Of a stretch of 63,743 nucleotides of DNA, positions 8,197 to 18,641 are shown one piece after another. A program made the position numbers and the translations under genes. Source of the DNA: Gardnerella vaginalis. GTDB lineage: Bacteria > Actinomycetota > Actinomycetes > Actinomycetales > Bifidobacteriaceae. The notes beneath the pieces were generated by a model. The model had not been told where the DNA came from. It did no database searches and saw only the letters and a program-made list of their open reading frames with translations. Position 1 is the first letter of the stretch, and each line of letters starts with the position of its first letter. The stretch spans positions 21,624 to 85,366 of the forward strand of contig NZ_KQ956867.1 in NCBI RefSeq assembly GCF_001546485.1, written 5' to 3'.

Positions 8197-9228
8197 ATGA
8201 GCAATATGGGAACAAAGAAAATTGTGCGCAGTAAAGCTAAGAGTATTGATAAGCTTGCTGTTGTTGTAGTTACGTATAAGCGTCAAGAACTTTTGGAGAA
8301 TTTATTCCATTCTTTTGAATGTTTGAACGAGTGTCCTTGGCGAATTGTTGTTGTGGACAATGAGTGCAGCGATAAGACTCGCGAAATGGTTGCTCGTCTT
8401 GAAGCTTCTTTAACTAATCGTTGGGGAAATGCAGAAAAGGACGCTGAAGGCAATTGTTTTCACGTTGTTTACGCTCCTCAAACTGAAAATCTTGGTGGAG
8501 CCGGTGGTTTTAGTGCTGGTGTAAAGAAGGCTTACGAACTTGGAGCTAAGTGGTTCTGGGTTATGGATGATGATGTTGAAACAGTGCCTGAATCTATTGA
8601 GCGTCTTGCTCCTTGGACGAAGCGTCACGCTGTTATTCAAGGAAGCCGCTTAGATTATGATGGTGGTAATTTCTACTGGCAGTATGATTTTTTGGTTCCT
8701 CTTGGTATACCGAATCCTATTGCTCCAGCCGCTTTCGGAAGAGCTGGTTATCGTGTGATGAATACGATGTGCTTTGAGGGTGGTTTGATTCGTCGCGATA
8801 TTGTTGAAAAAATCGGCTTCCCAGATTCTCGCTACTTTATTTACTGGGATGATACTACCTATGGGTATCTTGCTAGTAAAGTTACGAATCCTATTGTTAT
8901 TCCTGATATTATTCTTCGTCGTACTCGCGATATTCCTAATTGGGATATCGCTGGAGTGCGTCAACTCAACTCAACATCAGATATGAACCGTTACCATATT
9001 ATGCGAAATCGTGGGTTTATGGCTCGCTACTTTATGGTTCATGGTGATTTTCGCCCGTTGATGTTTGCGCTTGGAACTGCTTTAACAGCTGCTAAAGAGC
9101 TTATTCGTTTGGTTGCTGTTGACCGTGAGCATATTGTTTCTGGTATTACCAAATTATTCACCGGTTGGTTGGCTTCTCGTAAGATTTTGCACGACGGAAC
9201 GTGGAAACCTATGCCGCCAATAGCATAG
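8197..9228 (+). CDS. GT2-family glycosyltransferase (galactofuranosyltransferase-like)
   Basis: The 343-residue protein begins a GT-A fold with AVVVVTYKRQELLENL, continues with VVVDNECSDKT, NLGGAGGFSAG and the metal-binding WVMDDDVE. A later WDDTTYG segment is typical of the GlfT1/WcaA-like branch that transfers sugars to the cell envelope in Actinobacteria. A longer frame starts at 8131, but that region is the promoter side of the divergent FMN riboswitch. The ATG at 8197 leaves the conserved start of the fold intact and is preferred. Donor and acceptor cannot be read from sequence. The next gene is polyphosphate glucokinase, about 100 bases away on the same strand. Confidence 0.85.
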   Translation: MSNMGTKKIVRSKAKSIDKLAVVVVTYKRQELLENLFHSFECLNECPWRIVVVDNECSDKTREMVARLEASLTNRWGNAEKDAEGNCFHVVYAPQTENLGGAGGFSAGVKKAYELGAKWFWVMDDDVETVPESIERLAPWTKRHAVIQGSRLDYDGGNFYWQYDFLVPLGIPNPIAPAAFGRAGYRVMNTMCFEGGLIRRDIVEKIGFPDSRYFIYWDDTTYGYLASKVTNPIVIPDIILRRTRDIPNWDIAGVRQLNSTSDMNRYHIMRNRGFMARYFMVHGDFRPLMFALGTALTAAKELIRLVAVDREHIVSGITKLFTGWLASRKILHDGTWKPMPPIA

Positions 9229-9324
9229 AAGCTACCAACATAGTAAGCGTGTCGCACTGAATATACGGTAGAATACTGTTGAATATCCTGTTACAGCACA
9301 CATTCAGAGGGGAGTGTTAGTGAG

Positions 9325-10095
9325 ATGATTGACACTGCACAAGCATTTGGCGTCGATATTGGTGGTTCTGGTATTAAAGCTGCTCCAGTGAATTTGGAAA
9401 AAGGCGAGTTTGCAGAACCTCGTTATAAGATTCTCACTCCTGCAGTTTCTACGCCTCAGGCGGTTGCGGATATTGTTCGTCAGCAGCTTGAACATTTTGA
9501 AGTTCCTGCAGATGTTCCTGTGGGAATTGCATTCCCAGCTCCGATTAAGCCGGGTAAGAAGCTTGATTTTATGGCTAATCTTGATCAGTCTTGGATTGGT
9601 GTTGACGTTACTGAAGTCTTTAGTGAGGCTTGCGGTCGTCCAGTAACAGTTGTTAACGATGCTGACGCTGCTGGTTTAGCTGAACAAAAGTTCGGTGCCG
9701 CTAAAGATAAGGATGGCTTAGTTATTGCTACAACGCTTGGAACCGGTATTGGTACAGCTTTGATTTACAACGGCGTGCTTATTCCAAACACTGAGCTTGG
9801 TCATATTCAGCTTGAAAAAGGTAAGGGCGATGCTGAAAAGTATGCTGCTTCTTCCGTTCGTGAAAAGCTTGATATGGGCTATAAGAAGTGGGCTAAGCGC
9901 TTAACAAAGTACTACGGTTTGATGGAAAAGTACTTTAACCCTGACTTGTTTGTTGTTGGTGGTGGTGTGAGTCGCGTAAGCGAAAAATTCCTTCCACATA
10001 TTGATATTAAGACTCCTATTGTTGTCGCTTCTTTGCATAATGAGGCTGGTATTATTGGTGCAGCTTATTATGCAAGTCAAAAGCAGCAGCATTAA
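9325..10095 (+). CDS. ppgK: Polyphosphate glucokinase
   Basis: The 256-residue ROK-family kinase phosphorylates glucose with polyphosphate (or ATP) in the cytosol and is typical of Actinobacteria. Visible motifs are FGVDIGGSGIKAAPV at the phosphate-binding N-terminus, NDADAAGLAE with the catalytic aspartate, TTLGTGIGTALI, ELGHIQLEKG and VVGGGVSR. It lacks the CxCGxxGC zinc motif of ROK repressors and has no DNA-binding domain, which supports the PpgK branch. The ATG follows GAGGGGAG. A hairpin terminator follows the gene. Confidence 0.93.
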   Translation: MIDTAQAFGVDIGGSGIKAAPVNLEKGEFAEPRYKILTPAVSTPQAVADIVRQQLEHFEVPADVPVGIAFPAPIKPGKKLDFMANLDQSWIGVDVTEVFSEACGRPVTVVNDADAAGLAEQKFGAAKDKDGLVIATTLGTGIGTALIYNGVLIPNTELGHIQLEKGKGDAEKYAASSVREKLDMGYKKWAKRLTKYYGLMEKYFNPDLFVVGGGVSRVSEKFLPHIDIKTPIVVASLHNEAGIIGAAYYASQKQQH

Positions 10096-10121
10096 ATAGT
10101 TATTGATAAGATTACTGGTAG

Positions 10122-10159
10122 AAGCTGGGTGTGTGGTTTATGCACTGCCCAGCTTTTGC
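10122..10159 (+). terminator. Intrinsic terminator after ppgK
   Basis: AAGCTGGG and CCCAGCTT form an 8-base stem around an 18-base spacer, followed by TTTGCT. It lies about 27 bases after the ppgK stop and before the GTG of the aminotransferase gene. Confidence 0.7.
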
Positions 10160-10183
10160 TATGCCAAGTGTTAGGGTAGTTGC

Positions 10184-11374
10184 GTGCGATTTTCTTCCAG
10201 AGTAGATGTAAGCGAACCGAATCCTATTATTGTAGCTCAGCGTAAAGCTGTATCCCAGGGTATAAAACTCACTAAATTAAACGACTCTAATCCTACTGTT
10301 CACGCTCTTGCTCCTGAATGTTTATCTGGACGTTATACTGCCGATGCAAGAGGTCCTCAAGAAGCTAGGGAGCTTATTGCAGACTTTATTAACAAGCGCG
10401 ACAATCGCACGAATACTTCTACTCCTTCAACATTGAATCCAGATCGTCTTTACGTGCTTTCTTCAACGTCTCAAGCTTACGCATGGCTTATGATGCTTCT
10501 TTGCGACGCAGGAGATGCTGTTATGGGACCGACTCCAGGCTACCCGCTTATTGAGTCGATTGCGCGCTTGCAATGCGTGAACGCAATACCGTATCCTTTG
10601 CATTACGACGGTTCTTGGACTATTGACGTGCCTCGCGTTCGAGAGTTATTAGAAGATGCGTCTTTGAGAATTAAAGCGCTCGTTCTTATTAATCCTAATA
10701 ATCCTACAGGCTCCTATGTTAAGCAAGAAGAAAGAAAAGAATTATTGCAATTATGTCATGATAATGACGTTGCGATTATTGCTGACGAAGTGTTCTACGA
10801 CTATTCGTTAGAGCCTTTTGAAACGAACGCTAGGTTTGCTGGAGAAGCTTCAACGCTTGTGTTTGCGTTGGATGGTTTTTCTAAAATGCTTGCTGCTCCT
10901 CACGCAAAAGTTGGTTGGATTGAAGTTTCAGGGCCGGAAGATGACGTTTATGAAGCTCAAAAAAGACTTGACGTTATAGCAGACGATTTTTTGCCAATTG
11001 GAACAACGGTTTCGCAGCACATTCCCGAGTTGCTGGCATACGCTTCTTCGCAGACTCAAAAGGTGCGAAATCGCGTGAATAACAATCTTGCAACTCTTCG
11101 TAAGACCTTAGCTTCTTGGCCGCATTGTTGTGTAACTGCTTTGCGCGCAGAAGGCGGTTGGAATATTTTGTTGCGTGTACCATCTTGCATTGACGATGAT
11201 GTGTTAGCATTGCGTTTAATACAGGATTATCACTTAGTTTCGCAGCCAGGCTACTATTTTGATATGCCGGCAAACGGGTATCTTGCACTTTCGTTACTGC
11301 CGGAACCAACGCAGTTTATTGAAGGTTTGAAAGCACTTTTACAAACTGTCGATACTCTTCTTTGCGAAGAATGA
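10184..11374 (+). CDS. Class I/II PLP-dependent aminotransferase
   Basis: The 396-residue fold-type I enzyme contains the NPNNPTG motif, ADEVFYDYSLE (PLP-binding Asp and Tyr) and GFSKMLAAPHAKVGW, where the lysine would form the Schiff base. The usual GLPGLRxGW after that lysine is altered here. Substrate is not evident; it belongs to the broad AspC/alanine-type group. The GTG start lies 27 bases after a terminator. The stop is only 18 bases from the stop of the convergent gene on the other strand, with no clear terminator between them. Confidence 0.85.
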   Translation: MRFSSRVDVSEPNPIIVAQRKAVSQGIKLTKLNDSNPTVHALAPECLSGRYTADARGPQEARELIADFINKRDNRTNTSTPSTLNPDRLYVLSSTSQAYAWLMMLLCDAGDAVMGPTPGYPLIESIARLQCVNAIPYPLHYDGSWTIDVPRVRELLEDASLRIKALVLINPNNPTGSYVKQEERKELLQLCHDNDVAIIADEVFYDYSLEPFETNARFAGEASTLVFALDGFSKMLAAPHAKVGWIEVSGPEDDVYEAQKRLDVIADDFLPIGTTVSQHIPELLAYASSQTQKVRNRVNNNLATLRKTLASWPHCCVTALRAEGGWNILLRVPSCIDDDVLALRLIQDYHLVSQPGYYFDMPANGYLALSLLPEPTQFIEGLKALLQTVDTLLCEE

Positions 11375-11392
11375 TTTGCAAAGAACGTTTCG

Positions 11393-13627
11393 TTAAAAAA
11401 GCGTAAGCCACGAACGAACTACATACCATAAGTCCGGGTTAAAGCGGAGCGTACTATCTTCGCGACCTGTAACGAACCAGCTGAGTGCTGCAATAATAAT
11501 CGAAGCAAAAAGCAGCGTTACTATCAAAAAATGGATACTGTATGAAAGAGTTTTCTTCTGCCAAGAAGCATTTTTGCGAATTGAAATAGCATATTCTAAA
11601 AGTAATGTAACACCAACTACTGCAATAATGGCAAAAGACCAAGCAAAATCAGCAATATAGCGCCAACCAATGCCAGCTTTCAAACTATCGAATACGATAA
11701 GTACAACCCCAATTATGAATGCTATTATGCTGGCATGCCATGCAAGACGAACGTGGCAACGTTTATACATTATGCAGGCAGCAGCTACTGCAATGAGCGC
11801 TAGTGGTGATAACGTAAACATTCCGCCAATCATAGGTTCAGCATACTGCCATCTGTCAAAAGCAACAGGCTGAATACCAATCCAAGGAAAAGTTGGAATA
11901 AAACGCAAAGGTAGCGCAATATAGCTAAAAATAGATGGCAAAATATTTTGTAAAGGCAAACGCATAGTAGTCATATCGGTAATAGTGATCTGATATTCGT
12001 TGCCAAAGTTGAAGGGTGAGCCAAAACGGAGCAAATTGTATAATCCGAAAGGTATAGCAGTAATCATGCAAGGAAGTACCCAAGCTGCCGCATATTTCAA
12101 AAGGTTATGCCATGAATCAGATTGGCAGGAGTGTTGAAGAATACTGTTTATATTTTCTTTCACGCGCGAATAGATAACAGGAATTGCGAAAAGAACAGCT
12201 ATAACAAATGTAGGACGACAACCTAAGTTCAGCGCAATAAAGAAAGAACCGAGCATAATATTTCGCAATAAATGTGTTTTATTCGTTCCAAAATAACACC
12301 ATAAGCCAAGAGTTGTGAAGAAAAGTGAAGCAGCCATAGGAACTGAATAGAATGAGGTCCTAAACCACAAATACACAGTATTCGAGGTAATAAAGAATAA
12401 TGCTAACGCAATTGATACGGTTCCTAAAGACACGTTTTGTGCAGTATGTTGAATGATGCGAAGAACAAGTAAAGAACCTGCAATAAGAAAACCAATAAGA
12501 AACACAAGCGTGGCAACTGTAGTTGGAAGCATTGTGCCACCGGGTATCCATAATCCAGTAATAAGTTTATACGGTAAAAACAGCAATACTGCTGGTAACA
12601 CGCCAAAGTATGAATACCAGTGTCCCTGATAGTACGCGTAATCCCAGTACATGTGATGCACTGAATGATTAAGGAGATTGTTTCTAGCTGTTGGATCGTA
12701 AGGATTCGCTAATTGTGCTAATTCGTGAGGAACTGGCAGATTAAGATGAACTTTGCCACTGAGCAACGCATCAGCTGTGTGCGCGTATTGGTCAAAATCA
12801 TAGGTGTAATTACCTGCAGTGTCGAAATGCATAGGAGTAGCATTACGCAAATTCCAAATAATTGTTACTATGCCAATAGTAACGAATGGTAGCCATGATA
12901 ATGCAAGATAGCACCGTTGACGTAGGCTGTTAGTGTCAAGCTGAATATGCCATATTTTTGACCATGGATTCCACAGAGATAGTAGCAATGCGAAAATAAC
13001 TAGTAGACTTACACGTCCCCAAGACCAGCTAAACGGTGCGCGGACGTTAGCACGAGCATCTTCAATATCAAGCACAGCGCCTACAGGATGTTGTAGCCAT
13101 ACGCGCACAATACAATGCTGATCAATTGCTTCATGAGGTAGCATCAGCAATGAAGCATCAAGTGCTCTAGGGTTTGTGCTTTGTGGCTTGCTCACATATT
13201 TATTAGCTTCAATACGCGTGTGAATATCATCTGTAATTTGCTGCTTTTTATAAAATTTGCTTTTAATATGCGACGGTTGAAGACGAATATAAGGCGAGCT
13301 TCCATCTGAAATTACTTCCAAATACGCTTCTGAGGGGTCAGTTATAAGTAAACCGCCGGAGTTTAAACGTCGAACACCACTACCAAGAGTATTGTGGACG
13401 GATGCGCTATCCGTGCTGCCAGTAATGCTATTCCAAAAGGGAAGATTACCAATTGAACATTCAAAAAGTATGACGAACGCAGCGATAAGCAATGGTATGC
13501 GCAAAAAATGCCATGCGCAAGGTAAGCCATGAGCGTGAGTTGTATTGCTCACGTAGGTATTAGCATCTTGTGATTGAGCATGCTGTGATTTCTTCGACAA
13601 ATTTTGAGCCGTGGACGATGCAACCAT
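11393..13627 (-). CDS. Polytopic membrane protein, GT-C glycosyltransferase-like (744 aa)
   Basis: The N-terminus has a cytoplasmic tail, one hydrophobic helix (residues ~45-65) and then about 150 residues of probable extracytoplasmic beta-rich sequence. About ten or more membrane helices follow. Between early helices is a long loop with YDFDQYAHTADALLSG and NPYDPTAR, resembling the catalytic-loop region of GT39/GT-C enzymes that use polyprenyl-linked sugars. This is a fold-level resemblance; substrate and activity are unknown. The ATG at 13627 follows a GTG at 13630 and either could be used. The gene lies 48 bases downstream of the ABC-F gene on the same strand, so they may be co-transcribed. 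Confidence 0.75.
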   Translation of the reverse strand: MVASSTAQNLSKKSQHAQSQDANTYVSNTTHAHGLPCAWHFLRIPLLIAAFVILFECSIGNLPFWNSITGSTDSASVHNTLGSGVRRLNSGGLLITDPSEAYLEVISDGSSPYIRLQPSHIKSKFYKKQQITDDIHTRIEANKYVSKPQSTNPRALDASLLMLPHEAIDQHCIVRVWLQHPVGAVLDIEDARANVRAPFSWSWGRVSLLVIFALLLSLWNPWSKIWHIQLDTNSLRQRCYLALSWLPFVTIGIVTIIWNLRNATPMHFDTAGNYTYDFDQYAHTADALLSGKVHLNLPVPHELAQLANPYDPTARNNLLNHSVHHMYWDYAYYQGHWYSYFGVLPAVLLFLPYKLITGLWIPGGTMLPTTVATLVFLIGFLIAGSLLVLRIIQHTAQNVSLGTVSIALALFFITSNTVYLWFRTSFYSVPMAASLFFTTLGLWCYFGTNKTHLLRNIMLGSFFIALNLGCRPTFVIAVLFAIPVIYSRVKENINSILQHSCQSDSWHNLLKYAAAWVLPCMITAIPFGLYNLLRFGSPFNFGNEYQITITDMTTMRLPLQNILPSIFSYIALPLRFIPTFPWIGIQPVAFDRWQYAEPMIGGMFTLSPLALIAVAAACIMYKRCHVRLAWHASIIAFIIGVVLIVFDSLKAGIGWRYIADFAWSFAIIAVVGVTLLLEYAISIRKNASWQKKTLSYSIHFLIVTLLFASIIIAALSWFVTGREDSTLRFNPDLWYVVRSWLTLF

Positions 13628-13675
13628 CACATAACCATTCTATTGCAAAGCTTCGAGTAAACAGTGAACGAATAC

Positions 13676-15277
13676 TTATTCTTCAGCAACCAAGTCAAGA
13701 TACTCATCATTCCACAAGTCTTCATCACCATCAGGCATGAGTAGTACGCGCTCAGGCTGCAATGCTTCAACAGCACCCTCATCGTGAGTAACAAGCACAA
13801 TTGCGCCCTCATATTTTGCAATAGCTTTAAGAATCTCATCGCGAGATGCCGGATCTAAGTTGTTTGTAGGCTCATCGAGAAGCAGTACGTTAGCTTGTGA
13901 TGTAACAAGTGTTGCGAGCGCAAGACGAGTTTTTTCGCCGCCGGAAAGTACTCGTGCAGGCTTCATGGCGTCATCACCTGAAAATAGGAAGCTTCCAAGC
14001 ATAGATCGTGCTTGAGTGTCATTTAAGTTTGGTGCAACATGCTGCAGATTTTCGAGTACCGTAGCGTCTAAGTCTAAAGTGTCGTGTTCCTGTGCAAAGT
14101 AGCCAATTTTGCAGCCGTGCCCATACTGCACTTCGCCAGTATCGGCTGTTTCTTCACCTGCTAAGATGCGTAAAGTTGTGGTTTTTCCGGCACCGTTATA
14201 TCCCAAAATAACAACTCTGGAACCCTTGTCTATTGCAAGATTAATACCTGCAAAAACAATGTTAGAACCGTATGCTTTAGAAATATCTTTAGCCATAATT
14301 GGTGTGCGACCACATGGTGCTGGTTCTGGGAAGCGAATGTCGGCAACTTTTTCTTGTTTTTGAGCTTCGCTTGTTTCGCTCAGCAAACGTTCGGCTCTGC
14401 GCATCATGTTTTGTGCAGCAACAGCTTTTGTGGCTTTTGCGTGCAAGCGAATGCCTTGTTTCATAAGGCGTTCTGCTTTCTTTTCTGCAACTTCTCGTTC
14501 GCGGCGGCGGCGTTCCTCATCTACTACGCGTTGATGTAAGTATGCTTTCCAGCCCATTGAATACATGTCTATTTGTGCGAGTTGAGCATCTAAATGCCAA
14601 ACCTTGTTTACTACTTCGTCAAGCAGTTCCGTTGAGTGGGAGATAACAAGGAATCCGCCTTCAAAGCGTTTCAGATAGTTGCGTAACCAAATAATCGAGT
14701 CTGCGTCCAAATGGTTCGTAGGTTCGTCGAGAATTAATGTGTCCGCGTCTGAAAACAGGATGCGTGCAAGCTCAATGCGTCTGCGTTGTCCGCCGGAAAG
14801 AGTGCCAAGAGCTTGTTGCATCACTTCTTGCGGTAATCCTAAGCTTGTTGCCATTGAGATTGCTTCGGATTGCACTGCGTAGCCGCCTGCTTTTTCAAAA
14901 TCTTGCATAGCTTTGTCATAGCGGTTCATGGCTTTAGTCATCACGTCCGGATCGGGATCGGTCATCTCTTTTTCTGCTTTACGTATACGCGAAACAATAG
15001 AAGCAATGTCGCGAGCGCTCATAATGCGGTCGATGACGCTTTGTTCAGGGTCTGCTGCGTGAGTATCTTGTGGCAAATACCCCAAGCCACCACTTACTCT
15101 CACGGATCCGCCTGCTGGAAGCATATCTCCAGTAATAACGCGAGTAAGTGTCGTTTTGCCTGCGCCGTTTCTACCGACTAAACCGATTTTGTCTCCCTTT
15201 GTAACATGAAAATCGGTAGGGTTTAACAGCGTGCGCGCACCAATTTGAATGGTTAATGCTTGTGCGTCAATAGGCAT
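13676..15277 (-). CDS. ABC-F family ATPase (ribosome-associated type)
   Basis: The 533-residue soluble protein has two ABC domains and no membrane helix. Walker A motifs are GRNGAGKT (~35) and GYNGAGKT (~360), signatures LSGGQRRR and LSGGEKTR, Walker B LILDEPTNHLD and LLLDEPTNNLD. Between them is a highly charged linker (VVDEERRRREREVAEKKAERLMKQG written in part), matching the P-site tRNA interaction motif of ABC-F factors. ABC-F proteins act on the ribosome in translation or antibiotic protection, but this sequence alone does not assign it to EttA, Uup or resistance branches. It is divergent from uvrA. Confidence 0.9.
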   Translation of the reverse strand: MPIDAQALTIQIGARTLLNPTDFHVTKGDKIGLVGRNGAGKTTLTRVITGDMLPAGGSVRVSGGLGYLPQDTHAADPEQSVIDRIMSARDIASIVSRIRKAEKEMTDPDPDVMTKAMNRYDKAMQDFEKAGGYAVQSEAISMATSLGLPQEVMQQALGTLSGGQRRRIELARILFSDADTLILDEPTNHLDADSIIWLRNYLKRFEGGFLVISHSTELLDEVVNKVWHLDAQLAQIDMYSMGWKAYLHQRVVDEERRRREREVAEKKAERLMKQGIRLHAKATKAVAAQNMMRRAERLLSETSEAQKQEKVADIRFPEPAPCGRTPIMAKDISKAYGSNIVFAGINLAIDKGSRVVILGYNGAGKTTTLRILAGEETADTGEVQYGHGCKIGYFAQEHDTLDLDATVLENLQHVAPNLNDTQARSMLGSFLFSGDDAMKPARVLSGGEKTRLALATLVTSQANVLLLDEPTNNLDPASRDEILKAIAKYEGAIVLVTHDEGAVEALQPERVLLMPDGDEDLWNDEYLDLVAEE

Positions 15278-15539
15278 AATGTATGTTCCGTTCCCCCGAA
15301 AAAGTAGGCTTCTTATCTATATGTACTAAGTAAAGTATTAGCCAAACTCACTATTATACCGTGTAGTAGTCACGAACGTTTATATGCGTAATCTTTCTGA
15401 GTTTTGTGTACTCGTATTCGTAAAGAGTATGCTGAAGCAAACTTTACTTTTTGAACGCTTGTTCTATGATTGCTATTTATCGAGTACGTGCATATTGGTT
15501 GGGAATATGCGGATGATTATGAGTGAGTGCGGAGGTTTT

Positions 15540-18494
15540 ATGAGTAGGCAACTTTATACGCAATCTGACACATTGCAAGTATTACTTGATAAAGCGCCTT
15601 TGTGTGATAGTAATGGAACACTGATATCTGATTTATCTCATGTACCTACAGAATGGAAAATAACTATTCAAGGAGCGCGCGAGCATAATCTTAAGAACGT
15701 GAGTTTGTCGATTCCTAGAAACCGTATGGTTGTTTTTACGGGACTTTCTGGTTCAGGCAAATCTTCGCTTGCTTTTGATACGTTGTTTGCAGAAGGTCAA
15801 AGGCGTTATGTTGAGTCGCTTAGTGCGTATGCTCGCCAATTTTTAGGACGCATGGATAAGCCGGATGTAGATTTCATAGAAGGCTTAAGCCCAGCAGTCT
15901 CTATTGACCAAAAAACCACCAATCGTAACCCTCGATCTACTGTTGGAACCATTACTGAAATATACGATTATTTACGATTACTGTTCGCTAGAATTGGAGT
16001 TCCTCACTGCCCTGAATGTGGTGAGTTGGTAAGTGCACAAACTCCTCAACAGATGACTGATACTTTGCTAGCTATGCCCGAGCGTACCCGTTTACAAATT
16101 TTGGCACCTGTTGTGCGAGGACGCAAAGGAGAATTCAAAGATACGCTTGAACTATTGAGAGCAGACGGGTATGCGCGCGCAATTATTGACGGTCAAATGC
16201 ATGAACTTTCTGAAGATATTACGCTTGAAAAACAGAAAAAACACACTATTGAAGTAGTAATCGATCGAATAGTTATAAAAGAAGGTATTCGAGTTCGTTT
16301 AACAGACTCAATAGAAACAGCATTACAACTTTCTCAAGGAGTGATGGTTGCAGATTTTGTTGACGAGCCAGAAAATTCTCCAAACAGGCGCCAATCATTT
16401 TCCGAACACAGGTCTTGCCCTCATAATCACAAGCTAGATCTTGAAGAAATTGAACCTAGAACATTCTCATTTAACGCGCCATACGGAGCGTGCGCAGAAT
16501 GTTCTGGAATAGGCTACAAACTTGAAATTGATCCTGAACTTGTTATTCCCAACCCAGACAAATCGCTCGCACAAGGAGCTATTGAACCTTGGGCAATGAA
16601 CAAAGCTGCAGGAATGTACTATCAGCATGTGCTTTCAGGGCTTGCTCAAGATATGGGATTCAGCATGAATACGCCTTGGAAAAATCTTCCAGAAGACGTA
16701 CAGCATGCAATCATGTACGGACATGATTTTAGCGTAAAAGTCTCCTACAAAAACAGGTGGGGTAGGCAGCGCGAATACTCAACAGGCTTTGAAGGCGTAG
16801 TCAGAACGCTGATGCGCAAACATGACGAAACTGATTCAGAGCAAATGCGCCAATACTACGAATCATACATGCGCGAAGTTCCATGCCAAAAATGTCATGG
16901 AAAACGTTTACGTCCAGAAGTACTAGCAGTTACAGTAGCAGACACATCAATAGCTGAAGTTTGCGATATGCCAGTAGAACGTAGCCTAGCATGGGTTAAC
17001 TCACTACAATTAGAAGGTTCCAAAGCACTTATCGCAGGAGAAGTGCTCAAAGAAATACGTGCGCGACTTGGCTTCTTAAACGACGTAGGATTAAGCTACT
17101 TAACCCTTTCAAGAGCTGCAAAAACCTTATCAGGAGGCGAAGCACAACGAATCCGCTTAGCTACACAAATAGGCTCAGGATTAGTTGGCGTTATGTACGT
17201 GCTAGACGAACCATCTATTGGATTGCACCAGCGAGATAACGAACGTCTTATCGAAACCTTGCATCACCTAAGAAACCTAGGAAATACGCTTATTGTTGTA
17301 GAACATGATGAAGAAACTATTCGTGAAGCAGATTGGCTAGTTGACATTGGTCCTGAAGCAGGAGAACATGGCGGAGAAGTAGTGTACTCTGGACCGTCAG
17401 CAAATATTGTGAAAGCACAACGCTCAATTACAGGCGACTACATTGCCAGAAGGCGAACAATAGAAGTACCAAAAAATCGTCGCTCAATAAACTCAGAGCA
17501 AATGTTACACATTATTGGCGCTCGCGAACATAATCTCAAAAATATAGACGTGAGTATACCGCTAGGAGTATTTACTTGCATTACAGGAGTATCGGGATCT
17601 GGAAAATCAACTCTTATTAACTCAATCCTATACCCAGTTCTCGCAGATAAACTCAACGGCGCTCGCATAGTTCCTGGAAAACACAAGTGTGTGGAAGGCT
17701 TGGAATATTGCGATAAAGTAGTTCACGTTGATCAAAATCCTATTGGTCGAACCCCGCGTTCTAATCCTGCAACGTACACGGGTGTGTGGGATAAAATTCG
17801 TACACTGTTTGCTCAAACTCCTGAAGCAAAAGTTAGAGGCTACGGTCCTGGAAGATTCTCATTCAATGTTAAGGGAGGCAGATGTGAAGCATGCCATGGT
17901 GATGGCACGCTAAAAATTGAGATGAATTTCCTGCCGGACGTGTATGTAGAATGCGAAGTTTGTCACGGAAAACGCTACAATCGTGAAACCTTGGAAGTCA
18001 CCTATAATGGAAAGTCAGTTTCTGACGTTCTTGACATGCCAATTTCAGAAGCTGCAGTATTTTTCAAAGCATACCCGTCTATTGCGCGATATTTGGATAC
18101 TTTGGTTCAAGTTGGATTAGGTTATATTCGTTTAGGTCAAAGCGCTCCTACGCTTTCTGGTGGAGAGTCTCAGCGTGTAAAACTTGCTACAGAATTGCAG
18201 AGAAGATCAACCGGCAAAACAGTGTATATTCTTGACGAGCCGACTACTGGCTTGCATTTTGAGGATGTTAGAAAGTTGCTGAATGTTTTACAATCGTTGG
18301 TAGATAAAGGCAATAGCGTTATTGTTATTGAGCATAATCTCGATGTTGTAAAGTCTGCTGATTGGATTATTGATTTGGGACCTGAAGGTGGAGATTCTGG
18401 CGGAACAGTTGTTGCGGAAGGAAGTCCGGAAACTGTTTCACTATGTGAGGCAAGTTGGACTGGCAAATTCCTTAAGCCAATACTAAATGCTTAA
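15540..18494 (+). CDS. uvrA: UvrABC excinuclease subunit A
   Basis: UvrA is the damage-sensing ATPase of nucleotide excision repair. The ATG at 15540 with GGAGG at 15531-15535 is chosen over upstream in-frame starts; it gives 984 residues, normal for UvrA. Visible are Walker [15 protein letters not shown] with the following [16 protein letters not shown], a first zinc-finger half at CPECGE, the signature [12 protein letters not shown], a second Walker [11 protein letters not shown], the C-terminal zinc module CEACHGDG ... CEVCHGKRY, and a second [12 protein letters not shown] with Walker [11 protein letters not shown]. uvrC follows on the same strand after a 147-base gap, so both incision-pathway genes are adjacent; uvrB is not in the window. 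Confidence 0.97.
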   Translation: MSRQLYTQSDTLQVLLDKAPLCDSNGTLISDLSHVPTEWKITIQGAREHNLKNVSLSIPRNRMVVFTGLSGSGKSSLAFDTLFAEGQRRYVESLSAYARQFLGRMDKPDVDFIEGLSPAVSIDQKTTNRNPRSTVGTITEIYDYLRLLFARIGVPHCPECGELVSAQTPQQMTDTLLAMPERTRLQILAPVVRGRKGEFKDTLELLRADGYARAIIDGQMHELSEDITLEKQKKHTIEVVIDRIVIKEGIRVRLTDSIETALQLSQGVMVADFVDEPENSPNRRQSFSEHRSCPHNHKLDLEEIEPRTFSFNAPYGACAECSGIGYKLEIDPELVIPNPDKSLAQGAIEPWAMNKAAGMYYQHVLSGLAQDMGFSMNTPWKNLPEDVQHAIMYGHDFSVKVSYKNRWGRQREYSTGFEGVVRTLMRKHDETDSEQMRQYYESYMREVPCQKCHGKRLRPEVLAVTVADTSIAEVCDMPVERSLAWVNSLQLEGSKALIAGEVLKEIRARLGFLNDVGLSYLTLSRAAKTLSGGEAQRIRLATQIGSGLVGVMYVLDEPSIGLHQRDNERLIETLHHLRNLGNTLIVVEHDEETIREADWLVDIGPEAGEHGGEVVYSGPSANIVKAQRSITGDYIARRRTIEVPKNRRSINSEQMLHIIGAREHNLKNIDVSIPLGVFTCITGVSGSGKSTLINSILYPVLADKLNGARIVPGKHKCVEGLEYCDKVVHVDQNPIGRTPRSNPATYTGVWDKIRTLFAQTPEAKVRGYGPGRFSFNVKGGRCEACHGDGTLKIEMNFLPDVYVECEVCHGKRYNRETLEVTYNGKSVSDVLDMPISEAAVFFKAYPSIARYLDTLVQVGLGYIRLGQSAPTLSGGESQRVKLATELQRRSTGKTVYILDEPTTGLHFEDVRKLLNVLQSLVDKGNSVIVIEHNLDVVKSADWIIDLGPEGGDSGGTVVAEGSPETVSLCEASWTGKFLKPILNA

Positions 18495-18600
18495 AAAAAA
18501 TTAGTATTAAGAAATTTCTGAACATAAAAAATATAGCGTTAAACTCTATGAATATTGCGCAAATATTATTCAATAAAAGGTTTATAACAAGATATTCATC

Positions 18601-18633
18601 AAAGGGTATTTACGAAAGGGTGTTTACGAAAGG
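18601..18633 (+). repeat. Duplicated leader segment before uvrC
   Basis: AAAGGGTATTTACG (18601-18614) is followed directly by AAAGGGTGTTTACG (18615-18628), differing by one base, and then by AAAGGAGG, the ribosome binding site of uvrC. The real Shine-Dalgarno looks like the third, diverged start of the same unit, so two decoy purine-rich sites precede it. Confidence 0.75.
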
Positions 18634-18641
18634 AGGTGAAA

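Noticed and set aside
15384-15539. Longer N-terminus for UvrA
   Set aside because: The extra 52 residues are outside the family and the start at 15540 has a GGAGG site.
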